NCBI GenBank assembly: GCA_963719325.1
Contig: CAVRBW010000016.1
Location: 1-64,000, forward strand
Direction of reading: 5' to 3'
Length of the DNA: 64,000 nt
DNA from: DATBLE01 sp963719325
Lineage (GTDB): Bacteria; Actinomycetota; Thermoleophilia; Gaiellales; Gaiellaceae
A model generated the notes under the pieces. The model was given only the letters and a program-made list of their open reading frames with translations, was not told the DNA's origin and did no database searches. A program made the position numbers and the translations under genes. How positions within the stretch are numbered: the first letter of the stretch is position 1; every line of letters starts with the position of its first letter. Of this stretch, positions 8,347 through 16,893 are shown piece by piece.

Positions 8347-8505
8347 ATGGGTAGAGAGCCACGAACGCGTCTCCACCGTCACCGCGGAGTGGCTGTACGG
8401 GCGGTCGGCCAGCGTCTCGGGGTCCCGTACGAGCTCGAGCGGCTCGTCTGCTCGACCTGCGGGCGGGTGCTGGACGAGCGTCCGCTCAAGCGCGCCGCGG
8501 CGTAG
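8347..8505 (+). CDS. Small CxxC protein
   Basis: A 52-residue protein reading through an Arg-rich N-terminus into YELERLVCSTCGRVLDERPL, a half zinc-ribbon. AGGA lies just ahead of a run of ATG codons; ATG 8347 has the best spacing. It is divergent from the L,D-transpeptidase and overlaps the sirtuin's 3' end by about 20 bases. No function is assigned. The codon pattern and CxxC knuckle make it more than a shadow frame, but it is short. Confidence 0.45.
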   Translation: MGREPRTRLHRHRGVAVRAVGQRLGVPYELERLVCSTCGRVLDERPLKRAAA

Positions 8506-9286
8506 AAGACGAAGGGGCAGCGACGAGAGACTCCCGGAGACCGAGCTCCGGCCTCAAAACGCCGACCTGAGCCAGAAGCGCCGCGAGCGTCTCACCGGCC
8601 GCGGCGTCGATCACCAGGTCCGCACGATGGTCGTACGGCGTCGAGCCCCTGTTCACGATCGCCAGCTTCGCGCCGGCGGCAAGCGCGTCCTGGGGTAGCT
8701 CGGCGACCGGGTAGACCTCGAGGGAGGAGCCGATCACGAGCAGGAGCCCTGCTCGTTGCACGAGCGACGAAGCTCGCTCCAGGGCCCGCGCCGGCAACAG
8801 CTCGCCGAACATGACCACACCTGGCTTGAGCACGGCGCCGCAGGACTGACAGACCGGGACGGGCAGGAGGCGAAGCACCTGCTCGAATTCCTCGCGGCGA
8901 CCGCAGGCAAGGCAGCTTGCCGACGCCAGCGAGCCGTGCACCTCGATCACCTCGCGTGAACCGCCGAGTCGATGCAACTGGTCGACGTTCTGGGTGATCA
9001 CCGCCAGGACCAGGCCGAGCCGCTCGAGCTCTGCGAGGGCAAGGTGCGCGGGATTCGGCTTCGCCTCCTGCAGGACGCCGAGGCGCTTCGAATAGAAGTC
9101 CCAGACCTTGACCGGATCGCGCCGAAACGCGTCGATGGTCGCGTACTCCATCGGGTCGTAGTCGCGCCAGATTCCGGTCGCCGATCGAAAGTCCGGGATG
9201 CCGCTCTCGGTCGACACGCCGGCCCCGCTCAGAACAACGCAAGGCTGCACGTCGACGATCAGCTGAGCGAGGCGTTCGGCGCTCAC
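8486..9286 (-). CDS. Sirtuin NAD-dependent protein deacylase
   Basis: Removes acyl groups from lysines using NAD+. Motifs are GAGVSTESGIPDFRS (NAD site), ITQNVDQLH, and the catalytic-histidine segment VIEVHGSL. The zinc cysteines are CLAC and CQSC, followed by GVVMFGELLP and VIGSSLEVYP. Length is 266 residues. The start is GTG 9286, where sirtuin homology begins; the long frame upstream is antisense to the thioesterase. It is divergent from that gene by 18 bases, so promoters overlap. Possible role: deacylating acyl-CoA enzymes. Confidence 0.93.
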   Translation of the reverse strand: MSAERLAQLIVDVQPCVVLSGAGVSTESGIPDFRSATGIWRDYDPMEYATIDAFRRDPVKVWDFYSKRLGVLQEAKPNPAHLALAELERLGLVLAVITQNVDQLHRLGGSREVIEVHGSLASASCLACGRREEFEQVLRLLPVPVCQSCGAVLKPGVVMFGELLPARALERASSLVQRAGLLLVIGSSLEVYPVAELPQDALAAGAKLAIVNRGSTPYDHRADLVIDAAAGETLAALLAQVGVLRPELGLRESLVAAPSSSTPRRA

Positions 9287-9304
9287 GACGGCGATAGTAC
9301 GTCC

Positions 9305-9724
9305 GTGTCCGGGATCGATGGTTTCCACTTCTCGACCGAGATCGCCGTCCGGTTCGCGGAGACCGACGCCCAGGGGGTCGCCCACAACGCCGCCTACCTC
9401 GTCTGGTTCGAGGTTGCTCGCATCGAGTACCTCGCCCGCTTTCGCGGCGGATACAAAGGTCTGCAAGCGGAGGGGTACGAGGTGCTGACGACCGAGTCGC
9501 ACGTCCGCTACCTCACGCCGGTGGTCTTCGACGACCGCGTGCGCATCCACGCCCGCTGCGGTGACGTCAGGGGAGCCCGCTTCCGCTACGAGTACCTGCT
9601 CGAACGGGATGGAGACGTGGTCGCCGACGGCTGGACCCAGCACGCGTTCGTGGACGGCAGAACCTTCAGGCCGACGCGCTTCCCCGCCTGGCTGAGCGAG
9701 GCGGTCGCCGGCGCAGAGCGCTAG
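9305..9724 (+). CDS. Acyl-CoA thioesterase, hotdog (4HBT/YbgC) family
   Basis: 139 residues. The YbgC/FcbC active-site segment VRFAETDAQGVAHNAAYLVW is present with its aspartate, followed by the long helix FEVARIEYLARF. The remaining strands (VLTTESHVRYLTPVVFDDRVRIHARC) complete a single hotdog fold. It likely hydrolyses acyl-CoA esters; chain length is unknown. The start is GTG 9305. Confidence 0.88.
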   Translation: MSGIDGFHFSTEIAVRFAETDAQGVAHNAAYLVWFEVARIEYLARFRGGYKGLQAEGYEVLTTESHVRYLTPVVFDDRVRIHARCGDVRGARFRYEYLLERDGDVVADGWTQHAFVDGRTFRPTRFPAWLSEAVAGAER

Positions 9725-9727
9725 CTG

Positions 9728-11680
9728 CTAGCCCGTGACGGTGCCCGTGGTGTCCGCGCCGTTCGTCGTCGTGGTCGTCGTGGTGTCGGTCGGGGCGGTG
9801 CCGGTCGGGACGGTCGTGGTGTCGGTCGGGGCGGTGGTGGTGCCGGTCGGGACGAGGTCGGCCGGCAGGAACGTGCTCGGATCGATCGGCGTCGCCTTCG
9901 GCTTAGGCTTCTTCGTCCCCACCCGGACGACCTGCTTCTCGCCGACGTAGCTCGAGTACCAGGTGTTGTCGTAGAGCAGCTTGCCCTTCTCGTCGTAGAC
10001 GCGGCGCGTGACGCTCGTGGCGAGAGGCGCCGAGCCGCTCTCCTCGATCACCTTCTTCCCCTTCGGCAGCGTCGGATCCTTGACCAGCTTGACCGGCACC
10101 GCGCCGGTTGTCCGGAGCGCCGTGGTCTCGCTCTCGACTTTGCGGTGCTGCGGCGTGCCGTAGAGGTTCACGGTCAACGTGTTGGCGCTCACGAACGTAC
10201 GGAGCAGCAGCCAGTGGTCGGTGTCGTTGACGAACTTCAGGTCGGTATCGGGGTAGTTGACGGTCGCGTCCCGTCCCTGCGGGTAGTGGCTGATGTAGAG
10301 AGCGTGGTTCGTGCGCGCGGTGATCGGCAGGCCGGCCTCGTATGCCGCGTTGAAGACCGTCGTCGAGACCTGGCAGACACCGCCGCCGAGCGCATTCTGC
10401 AGCTCGCCGTTGATGATCACCGGCGCGACCTTGAAGCCCTTGTCGGGACCGCGCTCACCCGTCGTCCCGTTGAAGGAGAACTCCTTGCCCGGCCCGATCA
10501 GCACGTTGTCCACGAGCCGCGCGACGAGCTGCACGTTGAAGAGTCGGTTCGCCACGCCGCCGTAGGACGTGGTGTAGCTGCCGACGATGCCCGTGATCCC
10601 CATCGCCTGCGCGTCCTGGGTCGTCCGCTTCGCCGGCTGCGTCGCGACTGCGATCGGCGCCGTTCGGCCGACGTGCCGCAGGCTCGCCGCCAGCATCGCG
10701 TCGGCGGTCTTCGGGACGTCGAGCACCCGTGCATCCGTCGACGGCTTGACGACGATCCCGCTCGTCGTGACGACGAACTGCGCGTCGTGAGCAGGCGTGT
10801 TCACAACCCTCTGGAGGCGCTTGAAATATGCGTCGGCGCCCTCACCTCCGATTCGGAGCTTCGTCGAGCCGTCTTCGGGAAACTTCAGCAGCGTCGCCAT
10901 CCGCCAGCGTGGAATGCGATAGCGCGTCGGGCCGAGCGTGAGGACCACCGGCGCCGAGACCACGGTCCGTGCCTGCGCCGACGCGGCGGCGAGCATCGGG
11001 CCGGTCACGACCGGATCGTCCACCTTCATGGGCAGCGAAACCTTGTTCCCACGGGCCAGGGAGGAGAGCGCCGCGACGATCGTGTCCGAGGCGGTCTCAC
11101 GGTCGAGCACGCGGCCGGCTCGAGCCGGGACGATCGCGGGCTTGAGGCCGTGCAGGACCACCGCAGCCTCGCGGTGCGGACGGTCGATCTTCCCCGCGAT
11201 TCGCGCGAGCGCCGCGTTCAGGCCGGCCTTGTCGTAGGCGACCCTCGCGGCTACGTCGTCACCGAAAAAGCGCAGCTTGAGCCGGCGGAAACCGCGGAGT
11301 GGCGCGAAACCGTCCCCCTGGTCGCGCGCCGCGGCGACCGCAGCCGACCAATCCGCGCGAAGCGCGACGTCTGAGGCCTTCAAGCGGAAGACCCGGCCGG
11401 CGGCGACGAACGACACGGGCTTGCCGAGCGCTACCCGCGCGCGGCGCTGCAACATCTTGGTCGCCTCCGCCGTGGTGAGACCGCCGACTTCGATGCCGTC
11501 GATCTCGACTCCCCGAGCCAGCGTGGACGGCGAGCCGGCGTAGACGATCGCAGCCGCGACGATGCCCGCCAGGACGAGCACCAGCGACGCGAGCGAGGCC
11601 CGCCTGATGCGACGCGCGCGTGCCTGGCGCTGGCGGCGCAGGTAATACGGCGAGTGGGAGACTCCTGCCTCGAGGCGCAA
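9728..11680 (-). CDS. VanW-family wall protein with PG-binding-4 and G5 domains
   Basis: About 650 residues. A basic N-terminus (YLRRQRQARARRIRR) and one membrane segment (LVLVLAGIVAAAIVYA) are followed by two peptidoglycan-binding-4-like modules. The VanW domain (FSFNGTTGERGPDKGFKVAP, LGGGVCQVSTTVFNAAYEAG) comes next, then a G5-like module (PKGKKVIEESG) and a Thr/Pro-rich tail. This is the layout of YoaR/VanW proteins of Gram-positive cell walls. The start is uncertain: TTG 11680 is chosen because further upstream the frame lies in a repeat, though it remains open to 11851. Confidence 0.85.
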   Translation of the reverse strand: MRLEAGVSHSPYYLRRQRQARARRIRRASLASLVLVLAGIVAAAIVYAGSPSTLARGVEIDGIEVGGLTTAEATKMLQRRARVALGKPVSFVAAGRVFRLKASDVALRADWSAAVAAARDQGDGFAPLRGFRRLKLRFFGDDVAARVAYDKAGLNAALARIAGKIDRPHREAAVVLHGLKPAIVPARAGRVLDRETASDTIVAALSSLARGNKVSLPMKVDDPVVTGPMLAAASAQARTVVSAPVVLTLGPTRYRIPRWRMATLLKFPEDGSTKLRIGGEGADAYFKRLQRVVNTPAHDAQFVVTTSGIVVKPSTDARVLDVPKTADAMLAASLRHVGRTAPIAVATQPAKRTTQDAQAMGITGIVGSYTTSYGGVANRLFNVQLVARLVDNVLIGPGKEFSFNGTTGERGPDKGFKVAPVIINGELQNALGGGVCQVSTTVFNAAYEAGLPITARTNHALYISHYPQGRDATVNYPDTDLKFVNDTDHWLLLRTFVSANTLTVNLYGTPQHRKVESETTALRTTGAVPVKLVKDPTLPKGKKVIEESGSAPLATSVTRRVYDEKGKLLYDNTWYSSYVGEKQVVRVGTKKPKPKATPIDPSTFLPADLVPTGTTTAPTDTTTVPTGTAPTDTTTTTTTNGADTTGTVTG

Positions 11681-11716
11681 GTCCCGAAATTCTACTGATG
11701 GCAGCGGGATCCTTTT

Positions 11717-11865
11717 TGCGCGGGGGAACCTTGACGTGGGGGAACCCAGGGTTCCCCCACGGGCCCCCTCCTTCTTTCGCTCGCGTGGCCATCCGAAGTT
11801 GGCCTCCCGCCGGGCGAAGCCCGGCTCCGGCCTTGGGAGGTGCCTCCTCAAAGGGGAAGGCTCAG
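11717..11865 (+). repeat. GGGGGAACC hairpin repeat, copy b
   Basis: Contains hairpin 1 (GTGGGGGAACCC / GGGTTCCCCCAC, 11736-11760), a CCCCCTCCTTC block, a CGCGTGGCC block, and hairpin 2 (GCCGGGC-GAA-GCCCGGC, near 11809-11825). The same order occurs at 40151-40258 on the opposite strand, and hairpin 1 with its flank at 281-371. A partial extra GCGGGGGAACC lies at its left edge. It fills the gap between the VanW gene and the enoyl-CoA hydratase gene. Confidence 0.75.
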
Positions 11866-11866
11866 G

Positions 11867-12646
11867 CTACGAGCCTTCGAACGTTGGGCGCTCGCCCTCC
11901 AGGAACGCCTTCACTCCGGTCTTCGCGTCCTCGGAGACCAGCACCTCGCGGAATGCTTCCCGCTCGACTTCGAATCCTCGCGACGTCCCTGCCGCCCTGA
12001 TTGCCCGCTTGATTCCCCGCAGGGCGATCGGAGCCTGACGCGCGAGCCTGACGGCGTAGTCGCGGGCCTTCGCTTCCAGCTCGTCCGGCTCGACGAGGAA
12101 CTGGACGATTCCGGCCTCCGCCGCCTGATCCGGAGAGAGCTGCAAGCCCTTCATGATCAGCTCCGTCGCGCGCCCGTGCCCCACCAGGCGGGTGAGCCGC
12201 TGGGTACCGCCCGCGCCGGGGAGCAAGCCGAGCCGGACCTCGGGGAGACCGAGTAGCACGCCGTCGGCTCGGGCCAGGAAACGGAAGTCACAGGCGAGGG
12301 CCAGCTCGAGTCCGCCCCCGAGCGCATGGCCGTTGATCGCCGCCACGGTCGGCTGTGGCAGCTCTGCGAAGGCGGTGAAGACGTCCTGGGCGCGGAGGGC
12401 ACGGTCGACACCTTCCGCCTCGATCCGCTCGAACTCGTGGATGTCGGCTCCTGCCATGAACACCGCCTCGACCGCGCTGCGCACCAGGACAGCCCTGGTG
12501 TGCTCGTCGCGCGCGAGTTGCTCGGTCGCCGCGGCCAGCTCGCTGACGACCTGCTCGTCGATCGCGTTCAGCGGCGGCCGATCGAGCGTCAGCACCGCGA
12601 CACGCTCTTCGGGTCCAACTTCGAGCCGAACGACGGGCTCAGCCAC
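11867..12646 (-). CDS. Enoyl-CoA hydratase/isomerase family protein
   Basis: Crotonase-fold enzyme of 259 residues, probably hydrating 2-enoyl-CoA in beta-oxidation. The oxyanion-hole segments are VFMAGADIHEFE and INGHALGGGLELALACDF. The catalytic acidic region is LPEVRLGLLPGAGGTQRLTRLVG. The start is GTG 12646. The substrate cannot be told from sequence; nearby acyl-CoA dehydrogenases and an SDR support fatty-acid or branched-chain breakdown. Confidence 0.92.
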   Translation of the reverse strand: MAEPVVRLEVGPEERVAVLTLDRPPLNAIDEQVVSELAAATEQLARDEHTRAVLVRSAVEAVFMAGADIHEFERIEAEGVDRALRAQDVFTAFAELPQPTVAAINGHALGGGLELALACDFRFLARADGVLLGLPEVRLGLLPGAGGTQRLTRLVGHGRATELIMKGLQLSPDQAAEAGIVQFLVEPDELEAKARDYAVRLARQAPIALRGIKRAIRAAGTSRGFEVEREAFREVLVSEDAKTGVKAFLEGERPTFEGS

Positions 12647-12703
12647 CGCGCGGAGTATCGCAGGGACGGCCCCCCGAAGCCGTCCCCGCGAAATCCCTTT
12701 CGC

Positions 12704-14560
12704 CTAGCGAGACTGGAGCTGCGCCACCTGGAGCACGACGACGCGGCCGAGGGCCGACTCGCTGTCGAGCGTGTCCGGGTCAGAAGCAGCCAGGTCGCCG
12801 CTGACCGCGAACGTGTAGGCACCAGGCGTCGCCCCGGCGGCCTTCAGGTCGACCTGGAGGGAAGCCGTGCCGGCCCCCAGAGTGCTCTCCGTGGTCGCGC
12901 CGAGCACCTTGCCGGCCGCATCCGAGACGGTCACGCTGTACTCGGCGCCGTTCACCCCCACGGCGGCGAGCGACGGGTGCGAGATGGTCACCTTGAGCTG
13001 GGCCGTCGTCGGCGGTACGTACGTTGCGAGCGTCCGTGAGTCGGTGACACCGAGCAGCGAGGCCCGCGGCGCATCCCACGTCCAGAAGTCCGAGGTCGGC
13101 ACCTTGAACGGGATTCCCTTCAGCGCCGACGCGTCCTTCGAGGCTTGCGTCTTCGGGAGGCTCTTCACGGCCGACTTGCTCCGGACGAGGTCGACCGCCC
13201 CCGCCAGATCGATTCGGCCGTAGCCGACCTGCCAGAAGGGGGCCCGGGTTCCGTCGGGCTTCGTGACCGGAGCGGCGGTCACCTGCAGCGCGCTCCGGAG
13301 CTGGTCAGGCGTCAAGGCAGGGTTCGCCTGCAGAAGCACGGCTGCCGCGCCGGCCGCATGTGGCGACGCCATGCTCGTGCCCGAGGCAGTGGCGTTCTCG
13401 CCGGGCGCGCACGGCCCGACGACGGTGCCGGCCGTGTCGCAGGTCGACGAGATCTGGTCGCCGGGAGCCGTGACGTCCGGGTGATAGACGCCGATCCGGT
13501 CGCCGGTGAAGACCGTGTGACCGCCGGCGCCGATCGTGACCGGCCGTGAGTTGTCGAACTTCAGGCCGTTCGACGAGAACGAGGCCCGGACGTGGTCGAT
13601 GCTCTCGGCGGCGACGGAGGTCACCCACGGAGCCTCCGAGAACGGATTGAGGCTCATCTCGGCCTCGTCGTCGCCGCTGTTGCCGGAGGCGAAGAAGACG
13701 CTCACGCCGAGATCGGCGACCGCTCGGGTGGCGACCGCAACCGGCGAGCGCGGGTCGAACTGCTGGTACGAGTTGCCCCACGAGTTGTTGATCACCTTTA
13801 CGTCCCAGAGGTTGGGCTGGTCGAGCAGGTGGTCGTAGGCTGTGACGACTGCGGTCGTGAACAGGACCTCGCCCACCGAGTAGCAGACGAGGTTCGCGTC
13901 GGGGGCGACGCCGATGTGGTCGGGCGAGGTCGTCCCGTCGGCGGCGATGATGCCGGCCACGTGCGTGCCGTGGCCCGAGCCGAGGTCGCTGTTCTGGTAC
14001 GGCCCCAGCTCGACCGGGACGACGATCGTGTTGCTCGAGTCCGGCGTGACGTTCGCGTACTCGGCGCTGTACAGCTTGACGTTGTGGACGACGTGGTCGG
14101 CGAGGTCGGGATGGCTCGCATCGCACCCGGAGTCGACGACGGCGACCGTCACGCCCCTCCCGGTGTAGCCCCTCGCGCGCGGGATCGCCGCGCCCATCGC
14201 GTCGGCAGACGCCTTGTCGAAGAGCTGGATTCGCTCGTCGGGGTAGACGTCCACCGCGGCGCCGCCCCGGACGGCAGCCTCGATCGACGCCACGGCGCCG
14301 CGGACGAGCGCGAGCGGAAGGTGCTTCATCGGCTGGACGGTGAGCCCGTAGGCCTGGAGCTCGGCCACGTCGGTCGCCGTGGGTACCCCGTCGAGCGTCG
14401 CGATGCCGCGAACGACGGCAGCCGTGGAGAACGAGGCGTCGAGCCGATCGAGGCCGATCGTCTCGGTGCCGGACGCGGAGCTGCCGAGGGCAACCGCCCC
14501 GCCGGTGAGCATCGTGGCCAGCCCGGCGACAAGCGCGAGCAGCAAGAGCCGAATCTTCAT
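12704..14560 (-). CDS. Secreted subtilisin-like serine protease (S8)
   Basis: 618 residues with a signal peptide (LLLLALVAGLATMLTGGAVALG). An inhibitor-like propeptide follows, then the S8 catalytic triad: Asp in VAVVDSGCDASHPDL, His in GHGTHVAGIIAADG, Ser in SGTSMASPHAAGAAAVL. The ~150 residues after the catalytic domain form a beta-rich C-terminal domain (LKVTISHPSLAAVGVNGAEY) like those of extracellular subtilases. The start is ATG 14560 behind a good GGAGG. It probably acts on extracellular protein. Confidence 0.94.
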   Translation of the reverse strand: MKIRLLLLALVAGLATMLTGGAVALGSSASGTETIGLDRLDASFSTAAVVRGIATLDGVPTATDVAELQAYGLTVQPMKHLPLALVRGAVASIEAAVRGGAAVDVYPDERIQLFDKASADAMGAAIPRARGYTGRGVTVAVVDSGCDASHPDLADHVVHNVKLYSAEYANVTPDSSNTIVVPVELGPYQNSDLGSGHGTHVAGIIAADGTTSPDHIGVAPDANLVCYSVGEVLFTTAVVTAYDHLLDQPNLWDVKVINNSWGNSYQQFDPRSPVAVATRAVADLGVSVFFASGNSGDDEAEMSLNPFSEAPWVTSVAAESIDHVRASFSSNGLKFDNSRPVTIGAGGHTVFTGDRIGVYHPDVTAPGDQISSTCDTAGTVVGPCAPGENATASGTSMASPHAAGAAAVLLQANPALTPDQLRSALQVTAAPVTKPDGTRAPFWQVGYGRIDLAGAVDLVRSKSAVKSLPKTQASKDASALKGIPFKVPTSDFWTWDAPRASLLGVTDSRTLATYVPPTTAQLKVTISHPSLAAVGVNGAEYSVTVSDAAGKVLGATTESTLGAGTASLQVDLKAAGATPGAYTFAVSGDLAASDPDTLDSESALGRVVVLQVAQLQSR

Positions 14561-14758
14561 CGTGGCGATCCTCCGGGGGAATAGGCATTTGCCTGCTTCG
14601 GACTCACCAGCATCCCTGCCTCCTCGTCGTCGCCGTCTCAGCAGGGCATGCTGTTACCACTGAGAGGGGTGTCACTAAATGAAGGCGAGAAAATAGCAGA
14701 GACATCGGGGGAATGTCGAGTCAACGGATCGAGCCCGCCGCGAGATACGGCGCGTGAT

Positions 14759-15595
14759 CTAGAACGTGAAGAGCTCGATGCCGCCGCTCACGTTCAGCGC
14801 GACCCCGGTGACGTACGACGCGAGGTCGGAGCAGAGGAAGGCGATCGCGTTCGCGACGTCCTGGGGCTCGCCCGGCCGCCGCAGCGCCGTGCGCTTGATC
14901 ATCCGCTCGTTCATCTCCGCGCTGCCGAAGGAGAACGCCTCCGTGCCGATGATCCCCGGGACGATCGCGTTCACCGTGATCCCGAAGCGGGCGCCTTCGA
15001 GCGCAAGCGACCTCGTCAGCCCGAGCAGCCCGGCCTTCGTGGTCGAGTAGCTCGCCTGGCCGAAGCCGCCGAGCGTTCCGGCGACCGAGGCCATGTTCAC
15101 GATCCGGCCGCACCCCCGGTCGCGCATGTGTGGCCAGACCGCCTGCGAGCAGTTGAACGCGCCCGTCAAGTTCACGCGCAGGTCGCGCTCCCAGAGCTCG
15201 GGAGACTGGTCTCCGATCTGGGCGACGTGGTCGAGCGTGCCCGCGTTGTTCACGAGGATGTCCATCGAGCCGAAGTCCTCGACGCACCGCGCCACCGTGG
15301 CCGCGACCTGCTCTCTGTCGGTGACGTCGCACTTGATCGCCGCGGAGCGCCTGCCCATCGCCTGGATCTCCTGAGCCGTCGCCTCGGAGTAGACGAGCCC
15401 CTGGGCACGCGCGACCTGCGCGAGCGGCCCGTAGCGCTCGGCCTCCTCGTCGGTCGTCTCGGACTCGACCTGGATGTCGGCGATGACGACGTCCGCGCCG
15501 GCGCGGGCGAGGGTCAGCGCGTCGGCTCGGCCGAGCCCGCGAGAGCCGCCCGTGACGAGGGCGACGCGGCCGGAGAGGTCGATCTCCAGAGTCAT
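14759..15595 (-). CDS. Short-chain dehydrogenase/reductase
   Basis: 278 residues, classical SDR. Cofactor motif TGGSRGLGRA is at about 16-25, NNAG near 116-119, and the active site is Ser in NMASVAGTLGG with YSTTK. It has an unusual insert after strand beta2 (TTDEEAERYGPLAQVARAQG) seen in some hydroxyacyl-CoA dehydrogenase-like SDRs. It sits three bases downstream of an acyl-CoA dehydrogenase gene on the same strand, so it is probably in the FadR-like operator-controlled unit. The 198 bases between it and the subtilase show no gene. Confidence 0.9.
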   Translation of the reverse strand: MTLEIDLSGRVALVTGGSRGLGRADALTLARAGADVVIADIQVESETTDEEAERYGPLAQVARAQGLVYSEATAQEIQAMGRRSAAIKCDVTDREQVAATVARCVEDFGSMDILVNNAGTLDHVAQIGDQSPELWERDLRVNLTGAFNCSQAVWPHMRDRGCGRIVNMASVAGTLGGFGQASYSTTKAGLLGLTRSLALEGARFGITVNAIVPGIIGTEAFSFGSAEMNERMIKRTALRRPGEPQDVANAIAFLCSDLASYVTGVALNVSGGIELFTF

Positions 15596-15598
15596 CGG

Positions 15599-16777
15599 CT
15601 ACCCGCGCGGGAGAAGGACGTCCCGGGCGATCACGAGCCGCTGGATCTGGGATGTGCCTTCGTAGATCTGGTACAGCTTGGCGTCCCGCATCAGCTTCTC
15701 GACCGGATACTCCTTCATGTAGCCGTAGCCGCCGAAGATCTGGACGGCGTCCGTCGTGACCTCCATCGCGATATCGGCGGCGAACCGCTTGGCCATGGAC
15801 GAGAAGAGCGTCGCCTTCCGGCCCCAGCCGGAGTCGAGCATCCAGGCCGCCTGCCAGGTGAGCAGCCGGGCGGCCTCGATGTTCGTCGCCATGTCCGCGA
15901 TCAGGAAGCTCACCCCCTGATGCATCGCGATCGGCTGGTCGAAGGTGACGCGCTCCTTCGAGTACTCGCAGGCGTACTCGAACGCAGCGCGCGCGACGCC
16001 GACCGCGCCGATCGCGGTGCCGGGCCGGGTGCCGTCGAGCGTCTGCATCGCGATCTTGAAACCGTCGCCCTCCTCGCCCAGGCGGTTCGCGGCGGGCACG
16101 GCCACGTCGACCATCGAGAACGCCGTCGTGTCGGTGGAGCGCTGTCCCATCTTGTCGAGGTGTTTCTCGATCGTGACACCCGGCGCCTCCATCGGAACGA
16201 CGAACGCGGACATTCCGCGGTGGCCTCGGTCCGGATCGGTCTTCGCAAAGACGACGGTCCACGCGGCCCGGCCGGCGTTCGTGATGAAGGTCTTCGAGCC
16301 GTTCAGCACGTATTCGCCGCCGTTCCGAACGGCGGTCGACTTGAGTCGCGCGACGTCGGAGCCGGCGTCCGGCTCCGTCAGCCCGAACGAGCAGAGGATC
16401 GGCTGGTCGATCAGCGGCGGCAGCCAGGCCCGCTTCTGCTCCTCGGTTCCGGCGAGCACGACCGGGCCGGCACCGAGCCCGTTGGCCGCGATCGCCGTGC
16501 CGATCCCCGAGCAGCCCCAGTAGAGCTCCTCGCCGACGAGCGCTCCGTCGAAGAGCCCGAGCTCGGGCCCGCCGAACTCAGCCGGAACGTGAAGGTTCAT
16601 CAGGCCGACCTCGTGTGCCTTCGCGATCACGTCGGCCGGGTGGGTCTGGTGCTCGTCGTACTCCGCCGCCTTCGGGCGGATCTCCTTCTCCGCGAAGTCG
16701 TGCGCCAGATCCCGGAGCGCCCGCTGCTCATCCGTCAGCGCGAACGACACCCCTGACGCGTGAGCCGTGATCGCCAT
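15599..16777 (-). CDS. Acyl-CoA dehydrogenase
   Basis: FAD-dependent alpha,beta-dehydrogenation of acyl-CoA. Signatures are FGLTEPDAGSDVARL (FAD/substrate loop), TFITNAGRAAWTVVFAK, and the C-terminal YEGTSQIQRLVIAR with the catalytic-base region EGTS. The start is ATG 16777, directly behind GGAGGG; an in-frame upstream start at 16810 would lie in the operator. About 392 residues, full length. It is divergent from a second acyl-CoA dehydrogenase, with the palindromic operator between. Confidence 0.95.
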   Translation of the reverse strand: MAITAHASGVSFALTDEQRALRDLAHDFAEKEIRPKAAEYDEHQTHPADVIAKAHEVGLMNLHVPAEFGGPELGLFDGALVGEELYWGCSGIGTAIAANGLGAGPVVLAGTEEQKRAWLPPLIDQPILCSFGLTEPDAGSDVARLKSTAVRNGGEYVLNGSKTFITNAGRAAWTVVFAKTDPDRGHRGMSAFVVPMEAPGVTIEKHLDKMGQRSTDTTAFSMVDVAVPAANRLGEEGDGFKIAMQTLDGTRPGTAIGAVGVARAAFEYACEYSKERVTFDQPIAMHQGVSFLIADMATNIEAARLLTWQAAWMLDSGWGRKATLFSSMAKRFAADIAMEVTTDAVQIFGGYGYMKEYPVEKLMRDAKLYQIYEGTSQIQRLVIARDVLLPRG

Positions 16778-16794
16778 GCTCGACCCTCCATCGA

Positions 16795-16810
16795 TTGACT
16801 GGTCAGTCAA
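16795..16810. promoter_or_regulatory. Palindromic operator, probable FadR-like TetR site
   Basis: TTGACTG-GT-CAGTCAA: two perfect 7-bp half sites around a 2-bp centre, 18-33 bases upstream of the acyl-CoA dehydrogenase ATG and within the divergent promoter. A one-mismatch copy overlaps the start of the FadR-like TetR gene (24935-24950). That pairing makes TetR the probable ligand. Confidence 0.7.
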
Positions 16811-16893
16811 TAGTAGGGGGCAGGCGGCTGCACCTGCAACTCGGTCGTCCGTTCGGCCGGGTCGGCCGGCGGAAAGCGAAGTAGACTCGCCGG

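Noticed and set aside
9750..9860. Tandem repeat in the VanW gene 3' end as a CRISPR or satellite
   Set aside because: It encodes the in-frame Thr/Pro-rich tail; repeats are codon-level only.
14648..16756. A 702-residue plus-strand open frame across the SDR and acyl-CoA dehydrogenase
   Set aside because: It is antisense to two clear enzymes, Arg/Asp/His-rich, with no domain pattern; high GC produces such frames.
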